Assembly: GCA_946886565.1 (NCBI GenBank)
Contig: CAMPIX010000017.1
Span: 1-54,434, forward strand
Origin: an uncultured Altererythrobacter sp.
GTDB lineage: Bacteria; Pseudomonadota; Alphaproteobacteria; Sphingomonadales; Sphingomonadaceae
DNA: 54,434 nucleotides
Direction of reading: 5' to 3'
In this document: piece by piece, positions 1-8,369 of the stretch
Layout: every line of letters begins with the position of its first letter
Numbering within the stretch: the stretch's first letter is position 1
Notes under the pieces: generated by a model
Seen by the model: only the letters and a program-made list of their open reading frames with translations
Told to the model about the DNA's origin: nothing
Database searches by the model: none
Translations under genes and position numbers: made by a program

Positions 1-55
1 AAGACTACGGACTCTGACTCCGTCAATTGAGGTTCGAATCCTCACGGGGCATCCA
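1..55 (+). tRNA. tRNA-Gln (CTG), 3' part only
   Basis: The window opens inside a tRNA gene. The anticodon arm is visible (stem ACGGA/TCCGT at 7-11 and 19-23, loop CTCTGAC with anticodon CTG at 14-16). The T arm (stem TGAGG/CCTCA) and the 3' acceptor strand CGGGGCA follow, then discriminator T and an encoded CCA at 53-55. CTG reads CAG codons, so this is a glutamine tRNA. The D arm and 5' acceptor strand lie outside the window. Confidence 0.9.
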
Positions 56-198
56 TCGACATCCCACGCAGCGCCGAGAGTACGCTTTGCGGCGTGGTTG
101 CGCATTGGAGCGGCGGTTGTCCGCGAGGTGCGCCGCGCGTAAGCGGGATATCGTTCTTCCGGTGCGGCATCCACGCAATGGGAACGAGGAGACGGGTC

Positions 199-1047
199 AT
201 GAAAAGCCCCGCGCTGTTTATCGGCCATGGCAGTCCGATGAACACGCTCGAAGCGAACCGGTACACACGGGGGTGGCGCGAACTCGGGGCCGCTTTGCCT
301 CGGCCGCGGGCCATTCTGATGATCTCGGCGCATTGGTATTTCGGCGCAACGGCGGTGACCGCGATGCGCATGCCGCGGACGATTCACGACTTCTACGGCT
401 TTCCCCAGGCGCTGTTCGATTTCCAGTATCCCGCGCCGGGCGCACCGGACGTCGCGCAGGAAATCGTGGAGGCGGTCAGGCCCGAGTGGATCGGCCTGGA
501 CCGCGATCAATGGGGACTCGATCATGGCGCATGGAGCGTGTTGGCGCATCTCTATCCGGAAGCGGATGTTCCGGTGGTGCAACTCTCGATCAACGCCCTG
601 AAGCCGCTGGATTATCATCTTGCACTCGCCGCGCGTCTCGCGCCGTTGCGGGAACGCGGCGTCATGATTGTCGGAAGCGGGAACGTCGTTCACAACCTTC
701 GGCAGGTGCAGTGGCACGATCCCGATGCGGCATTCGACTGGGCAAGGCGATTCGACGAGGCGGCGGTCGAGATTATGGCGAACGATCCCGCCGCGATCCT
801 CAAGCTGGCTGAGCATCGCGACTACGCGCTGGCCGTGCCCACGCCGGACCATTTCATTCCGCTGCTTTACACAGCGGGCCTGGCTGCGGCGGATGAGGGA
901 CACGCCGGGGCGCTCATGCGCGGCTACAGCATGGGGTCGTTGTCGATGACCTGCTATGGTGCCGGGACCGACGTGGCGCTCCATGAACGAGGGGGGGCTG
1001 CCGCCTCCATTCCGCGCGAGCCCCCGCCCGAGCAGACCAACACGTGA
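199..1047 (+). CDS. ygiD: DODA-type extradiol aromatic ring-opening dioxygenase (YgiD-like)
   Basis: A 282-residue cytosolic enzyme of the class III extradiol (LigB/DODA) family, which opens catechol rings such as 4,5-DOPA with non-haem metal. The N-terminal FIGHGSPMN motif and ISAHWYF supply the family metal-ligand histidines. WGLDHGAW and GSGNVVHNL in the middle, and VPTPDHFIPLL near residue 215, are further family signatures. The length matches YgiD/plant-DODA homologues. The ATG at 199 follows a GAGGAGAC ribosome site; an in-frame extension to 94 has no such site. It is convergent with the PepSY gene and 10 bp from it. The natural substrate cannot be read from sequence. Confidence 0.9.
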   Translation: MKSPALFIGHGSPMNTLEANRYTRGWRELGAALPRPRAILMISAHWYFGATAVTAMRMPRTIHDFYGFPQALFDFQYPAPGAPDVAQEIVEAVRPEWIGLDRDQWGLDHGAWSVLAHLYPEADVPVVQLSINALKPLDYHLALAARLAPLRERGVMIVGSGNVVHNLRQVQWHDPDAAFDWARRFDEAAVEIMANDPAAILKLAEHRDYALAVPTPDHFIPLLYTAGLAAADEGHAGALMRGYSMGSLSMTCYGAGTDVALHERGGAAASIPREPPPEQTNT

Positions 1048-1057
1048 GCCTCGCCGT

Positions 1058-2368
1058 TCAGGCCACCGCCCGTTGCGCCAGCGGCCGTTTGCGCAAGGCG
1101 GCGAGGATCGACAGCGCGACGTAGAGCGAGAGGCCGAGCCAGAAGATTGCCGCGAACGGCGCCTCGTGGCCGATTGCCGCGCGGGCCGCGGCGGTCGCCG
1201 CAAGCGCCACCGGCGTACCCCAGACCACGCCGTTCCACGCCGCGCGCAGCTTCGGTTCGGCAACGCCCCGCCGGGCGCGCTTGCCGAGCCAGATATAGGT
1301 GCCGGTGACGGCCACCGCGGTCAGCGCCAGGCCGAACACGAAATAGAGCAGCTTGACCGGCAGCCCGCCGAAGTTACCGAAATGGAGCCGGTAGTTGGAC
1401 GCCGCCGCCTGCTGGCCGAGAGCGCCATCGGCAAGACCCGCGGTGCCGTGGAAATTGCCCGCGCTGTCGAACGCATAGTATTCGCCGAAGATCAGCCGCC
1501 GCGGATGCTCGGCGACGATCTGGACGTGCTGCCCCGCAGTGCCCGGCTCGTGCACGGTGACGAAGACGATCCGCGCTTCGGGATGGTTCGCGTCCATGTA
1601 GTGCAAGGCTTTCGCCACGTTCGGCAACGGTGCCGGGGTGCTATCGGGCTCGCCTTCCTCACCCCAGATCGTCGCGTAGAAGGCCTCGATGTCGCCGTCG
1701 TAGAACAGCGCTGCGGTGGCGTATCCCGCCACCGTGCCGAGGCCGATCACCGCGCCGGTCAGCGCGATCGCGATGCCGAAGGGCAGCGTCCAGACGCTCA
1801 GGCGGTTGTGCCAGTCGGACAGCGCGACCCCGCCGCTGTGCCGTGTGCGCAGCCGGAACGCGTCGCGGAAGATCTTCGGATGCGCGACCAGGCCCGAGAT
1901 CGCCAGCGCGAGCATCAGCATCCCCAGAATGCCGACCAGCGTGATGCCGACGAGGCCCTGCGCAACCGGGATGTTGAGCGTGTAGTGCAGGCCGTAGAGG
2001 AAGTTCGACCATTCGATGTCTTCGGTCCCCGCCAGGTTCCCCTGCGCGTCGAGGTGATACGATTCGGTGTCGGTGATCACCCGCGTCGTCGGAAGCTCGG
2101 CCAGCGGCATGTCGACGTAGAAGTGCGTCGTCGGCGGCTTGCCGGCCTCGCGCGCAAGCATCGCCTCCATCCCGCGCTGGACCGCCTCGGGCGCGATCTC
2201 GGTCATTTGCGGCGGCGAGCCGGTTTCGACCCGTTGCCACTCTTCATAGAACACCAGCAGCGTGCCGCTCAGGCACACGATGTACAGCAGCGCGCCGGCG
2301 AGCAGCCCGATCGCCGCGTGGGCCGAGAGCGAGCGCTTCACGGTGGAGGTTTCAGAGGCGACGGTCAT
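1058..2368 (-). CDS. PepSY-associated transmembrane protein (iron uptake)
   Basis: A 436-residue inner-membrane protein of the PepSY_TM family. It has one membrane segment near residues 18-40, periplasmic PepSY-like stretches (about 45-115 and 240-310), a paired membrane region near 140-225 with SDWHNRLS, and C-terminal segments after residue 330. Such proteins accompany siderophore receptors and some are periplasm-facing ferric-siderophore reductases. It is the last gene of a three-gene operon and its ATG overlaps the upstream stop (ATGA). The operon lies behind a Fur-like palindrome, so iron repression is expected. Reductase activity is inferred from family and context only. Confidence 0.85.
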   Translation of the reverse strand: MTVASETSTVKRSLSAHAAIGLLAGALLYIVCLSGTLLVFYEEWQRVETGSPPQMTEIAPEAVQRGMEAMLAREAGKPPTTHFYVDMPLAELPTTRVITDTESYHLDAQGNLAGTEDIEWSNFLYGLHYTLNIPVAQGLVGITLVGILGMLMLALAISGLVAHPKIFRDAFRLRTRHSGGVALSDWHNRLSVWTLPFGIAIALTGAVIGLGTVAGYATAALFYDGDIEAFYATIWGEEGEPDSTPAPLPNVAKALHYMDANHPEARIVFVTVHEPGTAGQHVQIVAEHPRRLIFGEYYAFDSAGNFHGTAGLADGALGQQAAASNYRLHFGNFGGLPVKLLYFVFGLALTAVAVTGTYIWLGKRARRGVAEPKLRAAWNGVVWGTPVALAATAAARAAIGHEAPFAAIFWLGLSLYVALSILAALRKRPLAQRAVA

Positions 2369-2946
2369 AAGGCGGCTCCGCTCAGCAAGGCCGGCAGCAC
2401 CGGGAGGCCGCAGATCAGCAGCGTCGCGACCTGGCTTCGCCGGGTCCGCTGCATCAACAGGGTGAAAACGAGGATCGCCCAGGTCAACGGCACCGAAAAG
2501 AGCGCGACGACGTTGGCGTTAGCCTCGTACCAGCCGAGCACGCCGCCGAGCCCACGAATGGCGAGCGCGAGCGCGACCGAGACCGCAAATCCGCAGACGA
2601 TCGTCAGCAGGAAGGTGACCGCGCGGCGACCCAGCCGGCGCGGTTCGCCCCCTTCGGGCAGCATGCCGACGCGCCGGTTCGAACTCTTGGCCCTGCCCGC
2701 TGGCGCACGGATGCCCGCGACCGCCAGCACCGCGATGGCCACCAGCGTGGTGCCCAGCGCCGCCACCGCCACGCCCCACGCACCGTCGGACACCCCCGCG
2801 ACGAGCGAGGACAGGGCGAGCAGCGCCCAGCCGGCTGCATTCGCGGCGGGCGAACGCCGGGGCAGCGACCAGGCGTAGCGCAGCACTGCGATCCCGCCCG
2901 CGCCGAGCGTGATCGCCGCCCACAGGAGGAGGGGCACGCCCGCCAT
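2365..2946 (-). CDS. Two-part membrane protein of a TonB/PepSY iron operon
   Basis: A 193-residue integral membrane protein. The first half (about 1-80) has three hydrophobic segments and resembles the small DUF3325 proteins of iron-uptake operons. A basic linker (about 85-105) follows. The second half (about 108-190) has three more segments ending in a basic turn (QRTRRSQ) and resembles DUF3649 proteins. Elsewhere these are usually two separate genes beside PepSY_TM, so this may be a natural fusion. The assignment rests on my reading of hydrophobic pattern and context, not on a search. It overlaps both neighbours by ATGA junctions, which indicates translational coupling. Confidence 0.7.
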   Translation of the reverse strand: MAGVPLLLWAAITLGAGGIAVLRYAWSLPRRSPAANAAGWALLALSSLVAGVSDGAWGVAVAALGTTLVAIAVLAVAGIRAPAGRAKSSNRRVGMLPEGGEPRRLGRRAVTFLLTIVCGFAVSVALALAIRGLGGVLGWYEANANVVALFSVPLTWAILVFTLLMQRTRRSQVATLLICGLPVLPALLSGAAL

Positions 2947-5102
2947 CAGAAGCGGTAGCTCACGGTGCCGAACACGTTGCGCTCGCTGCCCATGAAGCAG
3001 TCGCCGCGCGCGAGGCATGCCGAGTAGTAGCGCTTGTCGAACAGGTTGGTCGCGTTGACCGCGAAGCTCCAGCGGTCGAAGGTCACCTCGGCAAAGGCGT
3101 CGAACAGCGTGAAATCGGGGGTCACGATGCCATGGGGGAAGGCCGGCCCGAACGAGCGGTTCTTGCCGACGTGCCGCACGCCGCCGCCGAGCAGGAGCGA
3201 GGATTGCTCGGACAGCGCGAAGCCCTTGGTCGCCCAGAGCGAGGCGTTGAACCTGGGCACGTTGTCGAGCTGGCGGTTGGTTCCGTCGAGCTCGGCCTCG
3301 TTGTAGCTGAGATTGGCGATCAGGTTGAGCTGGCCCGGCAGCGTGGCGGTGCCTTCGAACTCGACGCCCTTCGAGGTTAGCGAGCCGAGCTGGATCTGGT
3401 CGAACGGATCGGGCGTGGTGTCGTCCGACACCGGGCGATTGCTTTCCCTGATATGATAGCCGGTCACCGTCACCAGGATCGCGTCGGCCGGATGGAACTT
3501 GATCCCCGCCTCGTATTGCCGGCCGCTCTTGGGGATGAACGCGCTGCCGTCGCTGGCAGTGCCGGCGATCGGCTCGAAGCTCTCGGTATAGCTGAAGAAG
3601 GGCGAGACGCCGTTCACGACCTCGGCGATGATCCCGGCGCGGAAGGTTGTCGCGGCGTCTTCGCGGCGCGCGCCGTTGAAGCTGCGCGAGCCGGTCCAGT
3701 CGCGCCGCGCGCCGAGCACCACCGAGACGCGGTCGAAGAAGCGGATCTGATCCTGAAGGTAGAGGCCGAGCTGGTCCTGCTTGACGTCTTCCGAAGGCTG
3801 GGCGCCCGGCGGCAGCCCGCCGCCGAAGTCCAACAGCGCAGCGTAATCGATATCGTAGATGTCGATGTATTCGATTCCGAAGCCGCCGGTCTTGCGCACG
3901 TGGTTGAAGCTGAAGTCGGCGCCTGCGAGCAGGGTGTGCTCGATGTTCGCCCCGGTGTTGAAATCGAACTGGACGTTGTTGTCGGTCGAGAAGATCTCCA
4001 TTCGTGCGTAGCTGCCATCGGAATAGAGGCCGATCGTGCGCTGGTCGGGATCGGGCATGGGCACGCCGTTTTCGTCCACCACCGGCTGGCCGGTCAACGG
4101 GTCGAGCAGGACGTAGGGATTGGCCGGGTTCGAATAGCTGTTCGGATAGTGCGTCAGATAAGTCAGGTCGCTGTCGATGTAGCGTGCCTTGAGGTTGAGC
4201 CGCGCGGTCTGGCCGAAGCGGTGCTCGAACAGCGCGGTGCCTTGCAGCAAGCGGCCGTCGTAGCGGTCCCAACCGGGCTTGCCGACGAACAGGTCGTTGG
4301 GGAGCTGACCGTTCGGATTGGGCAGGATCGTGCCGACGAGCGGGAGGAACTGCGAGGTCGAGCCGCCGTCGTCCTCCTGATAGAGCCCGATCAGGGTGAA
4401 ATCGGTGTCGGGCGAGGGCGCGAAGGTGATCGAAGGGGAGACGAATACGCGATCGTCTGGGACGAAGTCGGTCTGCGTTCCCGAATCGCGGACACGCGCC
4501 ACCAGGCGCGCGGCGACGGTGTTCGACAGCGGGCCGGTGAGGTCGGCAAGCGCTTCCTTGCGGTCGTAGGAGCCGTAGCGGACCGCAACCTCGCCGCTGG
4601 TTTCGAACTCGGGGCGTTTGGAGACGAGATTCACGATCCCGCCGAGCGCGCCCTGGCCGAACAACACCGAGGCCGGGCCGCGCACCAGCTCGACCTGGTC
4701 GAAGTTGTACGGGTCGGCGCGGATGCTGGCGTAGAAGCTGAAGATGTCGCGCATGCCGTCGCGGAACTGCAGCGCGTTGATTCCGCGCACGAAGGCTCCG
4801 TCGACCCGGCTGTCGGGGCCGTAGGGGTTGGCGGTGACGCCCGAGACGTAGTTGAGCGTGTCGCTGACCGAGACCGCGCCCTGCGCGAGGTAGAGCTCGT
4901 CGTCGATCACCGTGATCGGCTGCGGGGTTTCGACGATCGGGGTGTCGGTCTTGGTCGAGGCCGAGCTTTCCTCGCGCGCGCCGGTGACGACGATCTGGCG
5001 CGGATCGCTCGTGGCCGCGGCCGATTCGGCCGCGTCGGCCGCCAGCGCGGGCGCAGGGACGAGCGCCGTGGCGCAGAGAATCGAAAGCCGGAAGTGTCGC
5101 AT
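2946..5102 (-). CDS. TonB-dependent siderophore receptor
   Basis: A 718-residue outer-membrane receptor for ferric siderophores. The signal peptide runs to about residue 21 (PALA), a TonB box-like QIVVTGARE follows, then a plug domain (about 50-165, with VELVRGPASVLFGQGALGG) and a 22-strand barrel ending in the typical C-terminal aromatic YRF. The ATG at 5102 was chosen because GAGGGT lies six bases upstream; ATGs at 5114 and 5174 are possible but lack a site. It heads the operon with the DUF3325/3649-like and PepSY genes. A palindrome of Fur type lies 35-53 bases upstream. The siderophore is unknown. Confidence 0.93.
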   Translation of the reverse strand: MRHFRLSILCATALVPAPALAADAAESAAATSDPRQIVVTGAREESSASTKTDTPIVETPQPITVIDDELYLAQGAVSVSDTLNYVSGVTANPYGPDSRVDGAFVRGINALQFRDGMRDIFSFYASIRADPYNFDQVELVRGPASVLFGQGALGGIVNLVSKRPEFETSGEVAVRYGSYDRKEALADLTGPLSNTVAARLVARVRDSGTQTDFVPDDRVFVSPSITFAPSPDTDFTLIGLYQEDDGGSTSQFLPLVGTILPNPNGQLPNDLFVGKPGWDRYDGRLLQGTALFEHRFGQTARLNLKARYIDSDLTYLTHYPNSYSNPANPYVLLDPLTGQPVVDENGVPMPDPDQRTIGLYSDGSYARMEIFSTDNNVQFDFNTGANIEHTLLAGADFSFNHVRKTGGFGIEYIDIYDIDYAALLDFGGGLPPGAQPSEDVKQDQLGLYLQDQIRFFDRVSVVLGARRDWTGSRSFNGARREDAATTFRAGIIAEVVNGVSPFFSYTESFEPIAGTASDGSAFIPKSGRQYEAGIKFHPADAILVTVTGYHIRESNRPVSDDTTPDPFDQIQLGSLTSKGVEFEGTATLPGQLNLIANLSYNEAELDGTNRQLDNVPRFNASLWATKGFALSEQSSLLLGGGVRHVGKNRSFGPAFPHGIVTPDFTLFDAFAEVTFDRWSFAVNATNLFDKRYYSACLARGDCFMGSERNVFGTVSYRF

Positions 5103-5136
5103 TGATACCCTCATGTGTTCGGTTTGGCGGCGCGCT

Positions 5137-5155
5137 AATGCGACTAAATCGCAAT
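5137..5155. promoter_or_regulatory. Fur-like operator upstream of the TonB receptor operon
   Basis: The 19-mer AATGCGACTAAATCGCAAT has arms ATGCGA/TCGCAA(T) around a five-base centre. It matches the second palindrome 75 bp away at 16 of 19 positions. Both resemble alphaproteobacterial Fur boxes of the GCGAAT-n-ATTCGC type. Its place just upstream of an iron-receptor operon fits repression by iron. Confidence 0.55.
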
Positions 5156-5229
5156 TGCAAGTGCGTATCGACAAAACTTTTCAGTTGGTGTCTGGAGGTT
5201 GACCACCGTTCGGGTGGGTTCTATCAGCT

Positions 5230-5248
5230 ATTGCGAATTAATCGCAAT
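5230..5248. promoter_or_regulatory. Fur-like operator upstream of the rightward gene pair
   Basis: ATTGCGAATTAATCGCAAT is a palindrome with perfect seven-base arms (ATTGCGA/TCGCAAT). It lies 20 bases before the start codon at 5268 and is a near copy of the operator at 5137-5155. The divergent region therefore carries one site for each transcription direction. Confidence 0.55.
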
Positions 5249-5267
5249 TCTTGGGCTGGAGGGCGGC

Positions 5268-5729
5268 ATGGCGATCGGAAGGGACAGGTTCGCGCAGGGC
5301 ATCGTGGTGCGGCTGTTTCGCGCCTGGGCGGCGCACGTCGACGCGGGGGCGCCCACGATGGAGCGGCTGCAGCAGATCGTCGCTCCGCTCGGCCTGCCCG
5401 ACGAGACCGCGATCGCTTGCGCGAGCCTGTTCGAATTGCTCGAGAGCCATCTCGGCCGTCGGCTCGAGCCCGAATGCTGCTGCAGCCAGCGCTTCTCGCG
5501 CGACGAGCGCGCACTGCTCGGGGTGATCGAGCTCGCGCCGTCGCTGGGGGCGTTGGCGGGATCGGTCGCAATACCCCACGGCCTCCCCGGCGCGATCGTC
5601 TGGGCCTGCGTCGCGATCCGGCGCGCCTTCGGGATGTCCGAGGGCCGCGGCGGCACCGACGCTCCACCCTCGCGGCGCTGCCCGTTCGCGGCGGACCCGG
5701 CTCCCAAGGGGGCGGCGCGTGGCGCTTGA
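5268..5729 (+). CDS. Conserved protein of unknown function with a CCC motif
   Basis: A 153-residue soluble protein with no name I can defend. It has a helical first half and a Cys-Cys-Cys motif in PECCCSQRFSRDERALL near residue 69, which could bind metal or be redox active. It faintly recalls the sphingomonad family DUF6628, which I could not verify. The ATG at 5268 follows GGAGGG (5258-5263). It overlaps the next gene by 11 bases and lies behind a Fur-like palindrome, so a role in iron homeostasis is a reasonable guess from context. Confidence 0.65.
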   Translation: MAIGRDRFAQGIVVRLFRAWAAHVDAGAPTMERLQQIVAPLGLPDETAIACASLFELLESHLGRRLEPECCCSQRFSRDERALLGVIELAPSLGALAGSVAIPHGLPGAIVWACVAIRRAFGMSEGRGGTDAPPSRRCPFAADPAPKGAARGA

Positions 5730-6132
5730 TCTCGCGGCGCTGACAAGCACGCCCGATCTGCGGCAGGTCTCGCCGGTCCACGCCCGGCTGGTGGCCGCGC
5801 TGCGCTATACCCATATCGCGCGGCGCGCGCAGAGCTATCGCCACGCCGACCTCGCGCAGCGCCTCGGCAGCCATCGCGGGGTGCACAGCTTCCACGTGTT
5901 CCTCGACGAGGCCGGCCGCGCCTGGCCCGATCCGATCACGCTCAACCCGCCGTGCCAGCCGCTCTTCAGCTACGACGAGATGCTGCTGGTCGACCTCGCA
6001 ACCGCGGCGGCGCGAGGCGATCGCAGCACCTTCGACGATCTCGTGCGCGACATGATCGGAATCGGCGGGCGCAACGCGCTCTGGGCCGCAGGGCGCCGGC
6101 TGATGCGCTGTCTGGTGACGGTGGCCGACTAG
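5719..6132 (+). CDS. Hypothetical protein, overlapping the CCC-motif gene
   Basis: A 137-residue predicted cytosolic protein with a GTG start at 5719 inside the end of the preceding gene, which suggests translational coupling. It has HARLVAALRYTHIARRAQ near the start and an alpha-helical C-terminal half, with no membrane segment or recognised motif. Codon use (G/C-rich third positions) is like its neighbours. Its job is probably tied to the CCC-motif protein and to the Fur-like operator that precedes the pair. Confidence 0.6.
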   Translation: MALDLAALTSTPDLRQVSPVHARLVAALRYTHIARRAQSYRHADLAQRLGSHRGVHSFHVFLDEAGRAWPDPITLNPPCQPLFSYDEMLLVDLATAAARGDRSTFDDLVRDMIGIGGRNALWAAGRRLMRCLVTVAD

Positions 6133-6179
6133 GCGAACTGGCCCGCCGATTTCCGCGCCCAATAAGGTGCGGGATTGCG

Positions 6180-6428
6180 ATGGGCGAGAAGGTCGTTCCC
6201 GAAGTTGCGGCTTCGGATGTATTCGCCGGGGTCGAGTTTGGCGGTACGAAATGCATCTGCAAGGCTCGGGTGAAACTCGCCCAAAGCCTCGGCGGCTACT
6301 CGACCGGCGCGGCGATCGCGACGCGGACCGACGACTATCTCGTGCCCGCCGCGCTCGGCGACATGGCGGGGCCGATCCGGCGCGATCGCGCTTGCCCGGT
6401 CTGCCGCCCCGGCCTAGTGCCACGGTAA
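6180..6428 (+). pseudogene. Remnant of a ROK-family sugar kinase (fructokinase-like)
   Basis: The frame from 6180 encodes 82 residues. FAGVEFGGTKCI near residue 15 looks like the N-terminal ATP-binding signature of ROK fructokinases. DDYLVPAALGDMAGPI follows after only about 25 residues and looks like the C-terminal end of the same family. A ROK kinase is about 300 residues long, so the middle is missing: an internal deletion leaving both ends. The frame closes at the start codon of the LOG-family gene. The fragment is probably non-functional. Confidence 0.5.
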
Positions 6429-7351
6429 TGAACGAAGAACACAAGCCGAAGAAGAGCGAACGCGATCTCGCCGATCGCAAGTTCTACCCCGCAGACCAGG
6501 AAGCCGCCTTCTCCGACGCGGCGACGCCGAGCACCCCGCAGACGCGCCATCCAGCCTACAAGCTGGCGTTCCGCGACACCGAGTTCCTGCTCCGCGACGA
6601 ATTGCGCCCGGTTCGCTTCCAGCTCGAGCTGCTCAAGCCCGAGATGCTGCTCGACGAGGCGGGCGTGGGCTCCACGCTGGTGATGTACGGCTCGGCGCGC
6701 ATCCCGCCGCCCGAGTCGGTCGAGATCGCGCTCGAAGGCGTGAAGGACCTGCCCGAGCCCGAGCGGCGGGTGGTCGAAAACCTCGCCAGGAAGGCGAAAT
6801 ACTACGGCGAGGCCTACAAGCTCGCGCGGCTGGTCAGCGAGAAGTCGATCGTCGAGGGCGGCGAGCGCCAGTTCGTGATCTGCTCGGGCGGCGGACCCTC
6901 GATCATGGAGGCGGCTAACAAGGGCGCGAGCGACGCGGGCGCCGAATCGATCGGGCTCAACATCGTGCTCCCGCACGAACAGGCGCCGAACTCCTACGTC
7001 ACGCCCTATCTCTCGTTCCAGTTCCACTATTTCGCGCTCAGAAAGATGCACTTCCTGCTGCGCGCGAAGGCGGTCGCAGTGTTCCCCGGCGGGTTCGGCA
7101 CCTTCGACGAGTTCTTCGAGCTACTCACGCTGGTCCAGACCGGCAAGATGAAGCCGATGCCGATCCTGCTGTTCGGCAAGGACTTCTGGGACCGCGTCGT
7201 CGATTTCGAGGCGCTCGCGGACGAAGGCACGATCAACCACAGCGACCTCGAGCTGTTCCGCTGGTGCGAAACGGCAGAGGAAGCGTGGGAAAAGATCGCC
7301 GGATTCTACGGGCTGGAAGGGCACGAGCCTCCGCCCGAAGCAGCGGTCTAA
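6428..7351 (+). CDS. LOG-family (TIGR00730-type) Rossmann-fold protein
   Basis: A 307-residue cytosolic protein of the lysine-decarboxylase-like/LOG family, whose characterised members cleave ribose phosphate from purine or cytokinin nucleotides. The core contains SGGGPSIMEAANKGA (about 159-173) and PGGFGTFDEFFE (about 218-229), the signature PGGxGTxxE with the catalytic glutamate. An N-terminal extension of about 80 residues marks the longer bacterial form. The gene stops in a four-base overlap with the convergent thiD gene. The physiological nucleotide is not deducible here. Confidence 0.88.
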   Translation: MNEEHKPKKSERDLADRKFYPADQEAAFSDAATPSTPQTRHPAYKLAFRDTEFLLRDELRPVRFQLELLKPEMLLDEAGVGSTLVMYGSARIPPPESVEIALEGVKDLPEPERRVVENLARKAKYYGEAYKLARLVSEKSIVEGGERQFVICSGGGPSIMEAANKGASDAGAESIGLNIVLPHEQAPNSYVTPYLSFQFHYFALRKMHFLLRAKAVAVFPGGFGTFDEFFELLTLVQTGKMKPMPILLFGKDFWDRVVDFEALADEGTINHSDLELFRWCETAEEAWEKIAGFYGLEGHEPPPEAAV

Positions 7352-8193
7352 CCGCCTCGCACCGCCTGGTGGCCGAGCGGCCCGTTGCCCGCGCCGAAGC
7401 CCGGCGCCTTGCGCAGGGCCTCGAGCACGAAACGCCGCGCAAGCCGTACGGCGTGCTCGAGCGTTTGGCCGTGGGCCAGCAGCGTCGCGACCGCCGACGA
7501 TAACGTGCAGCCGGTGCCGTGCGTATGACGCGTGGCGATCCGTGGGTCGTCGAACGACACGAAATCGCCGTTGGTGTAGACGAGCCGGTCGATCACCCGC
7601 GGGCCGTGGCCGTGGCCGCCCTTGGCGAGCACCGCGCAGCCGTGCTCGGCCGCCAGCGCATGCGCCGCGGCGGCGATATCGTCGGGCGTGTCGCAGGGTA
7701 GACCGGTAAGAGCGGCGAGTTCGGGAAGGTTGGGCGTGGCGAGCGTTGCACGGCCCATCAGGGCAGCGAACGCGGCTATCGTCTCGGAGCTTGCCAACAC
7801 CGCCCCGCTGGTCGCGATCATTACCGGATCGAACACCACGTGGCCTTCGAAACCGGCGAGCCGCCCGGCCACGGCGCGAGCGATCTCCGGCGAACCCAGC
7901 ATGCCGATCTTGATCGCATCGGCGCCGATGTCGGCGAGGCAGCTATCGATTTGGGCGACTACGAAGTCGGCAGGCAGCGTTTCGACCGCCTGAACGCCGC
8001 CGGTGTTCTGCGCGGTCACGGCGGTCACCGCGGTCATCGCATAGCCGCCGAGCATAGTGACCGTCTTGATGTCGGCCTGGACACCTGCGCCCCCCGAACT
8101 GTCGGACCCGGCGATGGTGAGGATGCGGGGCGGGGATTTCGTTAGCGCCACGTTTCCGATCGAATCGTCATCCGCGCGAACGGCAGGCCCCAT
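7348..8193 (-). CDS. thiD: Hydroxymethylpyrimidine/phosphomethylpyrimidine kinase
   Basis: A 281-residue ribokinase-fold enzyme that phosphorylates HMP and HMP-P for the pyrimidine half of thiamine. ILTIAGSDSSGGAGVQADIK near the start, VFDPVMIATSGA in the middle and THGTGCTLSSAVA near the end (anion hole and catalytic base region) are diagnostic. The ATG at 8193 was picked because GGAG stands eight bases upstream; a GTG at 8151 would give the more usual N-terminus without a good ribosome site. No other thiamine gene and no TPP riboswitch is visible nearby. It overlaps the end of the LOG-family gene. Confidence 0.92.
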   Translation of the reverse strand: MGPAVRADDDSIGNVALTKSPPRILTIAGSDSSGGAGVQADIKTVTMLGGYAMTAVTAVTAQNTGGVQAVETLPADFVVAQIDSCLADIGADAIKIGMLGSPEIARAVAGRLAGFEGHVVFDPVMIATSGAVLASSETIAAFAALMGRATLATPNLPELAALTGLPCDTPDDIAAAAHALAAEHGCAVLAKGGHGHGPRVIDRLVYTNGDFVSFDDPRIATRHTHGTGCTLSSAVATLLAHGQTLEHAVRLARRFVLEALRKAPGFGAGNGPLGHQAVRGG

Positions 8194-8369
8194 TGTAGTA
8201 TCTCCGGCTTGCTCTGGATTGCGGACCTTCATCGCGACTTCGCGATAATGCTACGGGGCGGCCCGCGCAACGTACTCCTCGTGGCTCGGCAGGCCCGGTT
8301 TGCCCACGCAGTTCGACTCGAGCGGTCCAGCAGATGAAGCGCGGTCCGGTCGAGCGGGGCTCGGCCGTT

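Noticed and set aside
956..2878. A 640-codon plus-strand frame antisense to the PepSY and DUF3325/3649-like genes
   Set aside because: Composition is Arg/Asp/Gly-rich without domains, and it mirrors well-supported genes on the other strand.
3453..5105. A 550-codon plus-strand frame antisense to the TonB receptor
   Set aside because: A shadow of the receptor's third codon position; no ribosome site or recognisable motif.
2365..5160. A 931-codon open minus-strand frame running through the TonB receptor gene
   Set aside because: Only its end (2365-2946) is a real gene. The rest is an Arg/Pro-rich out-of-frame translation of the receptor, which is typical in high-GC DNA.
8194..8369. A possible TPP riboswitch upstream of thiD
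   Set aside because: No CUGAGA element or P1-P5-like pairing was seen in the upstream region.
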